From Salinibacterium sp. (GTDB lineage: Bacteria > Actinomycetota > Actinomycetes > Actinomycetales > Microbacteriaceae), in assembly GCA_015234465.1 (NCBI GenBank), contig JADGNA010000008.1, positions 558,001 to 622,000 of the forward strand: a stretch of DNA of 64,000 nucleotides, in the 5' to 3' direction. The notes under the pieces were generated by a model that saw only the letters and a program-made list of their open reading frames with translations, did not search any database and was not told the DNA's origin. Of this stretch, positions 62,116-64,000 are shown piece after piece. The position numbers and the translations under genes were made by a program. Positions within the stretch are counted from its first letter, which is position 1; each line of letters opens with the position of its first letter.

Positions 62116-62962
62116 GGCTGAGCGCACGCTCCCTGCCCTGGGCGACACTGGCGGCCGACTCACGCCGCGCCATCCGCGACAGGAGCATGGGCGCCAGCAG
62201 AAGCCCCGCCGCGGTCCACGCAGCAAGCACAGGGAATACCAGCCATAGCCGCCATTCTCCCCCGACTTCGAGCACGGCGAATTCATCGGGCAGCAGGGCG
62301 GCACGGATGCCGAGGCCGACCCAGTAGAGCGGCGAACCCTGACCGACGACCTGCGCCCATGCCGGCATGCTCACCATGGGCTGGATGAGGCCCGACACCC
62401 AGGCGAGGGCGCCGATCACGAGAAAGCCCCAGCCCCCGACCGCGCGCGGGCTCCGGAAGACAGAGCCGAGCACGAAGCCGAAGGATGTCAGGGCGACGAT
62501 GCCCAAGACCAGCACGCCCGCCAGGATGAGCACGTCGAGGGCGGAGAGGGGCATCCGTGGCCAGAGGATGACGACGACCACGGCAAGGGTCACCGCCGCG
62601 ATGGCGACAAAGTCCAGGACCGCCCGCGCCGTGATTCCGGTCGTGTAGGCCCTGACGCCCGCCGGGAGCGACTTCATGCGGAGGAGGGTCCCGTCCTCAC
62701 GTTCGGTGCTGAGCAGCACCGCCACGTTGTAGGTCGTCGCGAAGGTCAACTGCACCGCCAGGACGCTCGCGACGACATACACCGCCATCGGCGTCGTCGA
62801 GCCTTCGATGAGGGTGGCGTCGCGGTAGACGTAGACCACGACGCCCGCAATGACGACCCCCATGATCGTGTAGCTCACATCCCCCGGGTTGCGCAGCGAG
62901 ATGATCCACTCGAGCCACCCCCGCCGCGCGCCGAGTCGCATTGCATTCCACTGTGCGCTCAT
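62108..62962 (-). CDS. ABC-2 type transporter permease
   Basis: 284 residues, about six transmembrane helices. The N-terminal part contains SYTIMGVVIAGVVVYVYRDA and the loop STEREDGTLLRMKSLPAG is the ABC-2 permease signature. Overlaps the ATPase gene by 4 bp (ATGA). Exports a compound that cannot be identified; lipids, antibiotics or polysaccharides are usual substrates of this group. Confidence 0.82.
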   Translation of the reverse strand: MSAQWNAMRLGARRGWLEWIISLRNPGDVSYTIMGVVIAGVVVYVYRDATLIEGSTTPMAVYVVASVLAVQLTFATTYNVAVLLSTEREDGTLLRMKSLPAGVRAYTTGITARAVLDFVAIAAVTLAVVVVILWPRMPLSALDVLILAGVLVLGIVALTSFGFVLGSVFRSPRAVGGWGFLVIGALAWVSGLIQPMVSMPAWAQVVGQGSPLYWVGLGIRAALLPDEFAVLEVGGEWRLWLVFPVLAAWTAAGLLLAPMLLSRMARRESAASVAQGRERALSRV

Positions 62963-63879
62963 CGCGCCGCCTCCCTCTCCTCAGCACCCACGCCATCGTG
63001 GGCCGCCGCCTCGTTCTGGCGGGCGACCATGGCCAGGTAGGTGTCTTCGAGTGTTTGTTCGCGCACCCGCAGCTCGGTGACACTGTCACCGTCGCGGGCG
63101 AGCAACTCACGCACGAAGGCCGTTGCGTCGCTCGCGCTGTGCACGTGGCGCACGCCGTGCTGCATCCAGCTCACCTCGCTCGCCCCCGCCACCTGGCGGG
63201 CGAGCTCGTCCGAACTGCCGGATGCCACGATCCGGCCGCCGTCGAGGATCGCGATCCGATCCGCCAAGACCTCCGCCTCCGCGAGGTCGTGGGTGGTGAG
63301 GAGGATCGTCGTCTCCTCGAAGTCGACCAGGCGATGGATGAGTTCATGGAACTCCCGCCGCGCCTGCGGGTCGAAACCAGCGGTCGGCTCGTCGAGGAAG
63401 AGCACCTCCGGTCGGCCGACGATGCCGATCGCGACATCCAGTCGTCGGCGCTGCCCGCCCGAGAGTGAACGGATCTGGCTCCCGGCCTTCTCGGCGAGGC
63501 CCACCATCTCGATGACCTCGTCGGTGGGGATCGGCCGCGGCATCGCCGCCGTGCCGAAGGGTGCGAAGAAGTCCCCCATGTGCCCGAGTAGCTGCCGCAC
63601 AGTCCACCGCGGGTGGTCACGCCACGACTGGAGCACGACACCGATGCGCGCCCGCCACCGCTCGTCGCCGCGCGACGGGTCGACGCCGAGCACGCTCAGC
63701 TCGCCCGCATCGGGTGAGCGAAATCCCTCCAGCAGTTCGATCGTGGTCGTCTTGCCCGCACCGTTGGGCCCGAGAAGGGCGACGAGCTCGCCCTTTCCCA
63801 CGGCGAGGTCAACGCCATCGAGCACCACCCGATTGCCGTAGCTCATCCTCAAGCCGCGTGCTTCGATCGTGTTCCCCAC
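62959..63879 (-). CDS. ABC transporter ATP-binding protein (DrrA-like)
   Basis: 306 residues from the GTG at 63879, seven bases after GGAGG; a GTG at 63885 is too close to that site. Walker A GPNGAGKTT, signature LSGGQRRRLDVAIG, Walker B LFLDEPTAGFD, switch His in LLTTHDLAEAE. Partner of the downstream ABC-2 permease. First gene of the ATPase-permease-XRE operon. Confidence 0.88.
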   Translation of the reverse strand: MGNTIEARGLRMSYGNRVVLDGVDLAVGKGELVALLGPNGAGKTTTIELLEGFRSPDAGELSVLGVDPSRGDERWRARIGVVLQSWRDHPRWTVRQLLGHMGDFFAPFGTAAMPRPIPTDEVIEMVGLAEKAGSQIRSLSGGQRRRLDVAIGIVGRPEVLFLDEPTAGFDPQARREFHELIHRLVDFEETTILLTTHDLAEAEVLADRIAILDGGRIVASGSSDELARQVAGASEVSWMQHGVRHVHSASDATAFVRELLARDGDSVTELRVREQTLEDTYLAMVARQNEAAAHDGVGAEEREAAR

Positions 63880-63912
63880 CGCCACACCTCCATACCGTCT
63901 CTCTTACGAACG

Positions 63913-63942
63913 ATAGTAGGTGTACTACATTTTGTAGCGCAA
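63913..63942 (-). promoter_or_regulatory. Promoter of the ABC/XRE operon with two palindromes
   Basis: Minus strand: TTGCGC (63937-63942), 18 bp, TACTAT (63913-63918). Two short palindromes overlap it: CTACA-3-TGTAG (63925-63937) and TAGTA-4-TACTA (63914-63927). They are likely operator sites, possibly for the XRE protein. Confidence 0.6.
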
Positions 63943-63969
63943 GAGCACGCCCCTGCCTGGTGGACGAAG

Positions 63970-64000
63970 CTACAGCTTCTCGATCGGGTTCGGCGCGAAG
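63970..64000 (-). CDS. C-terminal end of an unidentified gene (possible UvrD/PcrA helicase)
   Basis: Only the last nine residues (FAPNPIEKL) and the stop TAG at 63970-63972 lie in the window. Actinobacterial PcrA/UvrD helicases commonly end in a similar YAPxEKL-like sequence, and in M. tuberculosis uvrD1 is near sucC-sucD, so this is a possibility. The overlap is too short for a firm call. Confidence 0.3.
   Translation of the reverse strand, partial: FAPNPIEKL

Overview
The window reads as chromosomal sequence of a high-GC actinomycete, most likely a member of the Microbacteriaceae. The evidence is strong G/C preference at third codon positions, GTG starts, 4-bp ATGA/GTGA gene overlaps, HspR/HrcA-type heat-shock operators, a DUF6350-purN-purH run, and a very frequent GGATGC/GCATCC hexamer. 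This placement is inferred from gene content and composition, not from a search. No phage, transposase, integrase, CRISPR array or rRNA was seen.

Layout. (1) 1-5400: the end of pstB, then a compact SigK locus: anti-sigma rskA, sigK, a conserved unknown gene, dipZ, and a fasciclin lipoprotein of the MPT70/MPT83 type. Three matching ECF promoters (CCAATCC, 15-16 bp, CCGAA) precede sigK, dipZ and the fasciclin gene. (2) 5447-8585: tRNA-Lys(TTT), a small membrane protein, an aminotransferase and a VIT1/CCC1-family iron or manganese transporter. (3) 8575-12388: galactose genes galM and galT-galK, followed by a trpF-like gene. (4) 12506-17260: a complete Liv-type branched-chain amino-acid ABC transporter. 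(5) 17337-22667: quinone oxidoreductase, TetR, SDR, serine hydrolase, thioesterase and a PucR-type regulator. (6) 22748-34201: icd, a large secreted subtilase, hsp20 with HAIR and CIRCE operators, nagA, purU, two MFS transporters and an ArsR-like regulator. (7) 34229-37921: ZTP riboswitch, glyA-folD, a small acidic protein and a DUF368 carrier. (8) 37982-44390: an acyl-CoA catabolic operon (phosphotransferase-like, acyl-CoA dehydrogenase, SDR, MaoC, acyl-CoA ligase) and a zinc alcohol dehydrogenase. (9) 44502-53937: GNAT, alkyltransferase-like protein, an orphan binding protein, a membrane-fused dimethylargininase, a heterodimeric ABC exporter, gluconate permease and glycerate kinase. (10) 53974-64000: purH-purN-DUF6350, an SRPBCC/DUF4166 trio, sucCD, an XRE/ABC-2 transporter operon and the last codons of another gene.

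How the parts connect. One-carbon and purine metabolism recurs: purU, glyA-folD under a ZTP riboswitch, and purN/purH, which use 10-formyl-THF; purH also consumes ZMP. The two acyl-CoA regions (17337-21430 and 37982-43221) share a palindromic operator, roughly RWACCGACYRGYYGGTAT, at three promoters, and one of the operons it controls encodes a TetR repressor. This suggests one regulon. About ten genes have a TA-rich -10 hexamer ending 6-7 nt before the start codon, which predicts leaderless mRNAs. Short palindromic intergenic elements occur downstream of genes and do not look like ordinary terminators.
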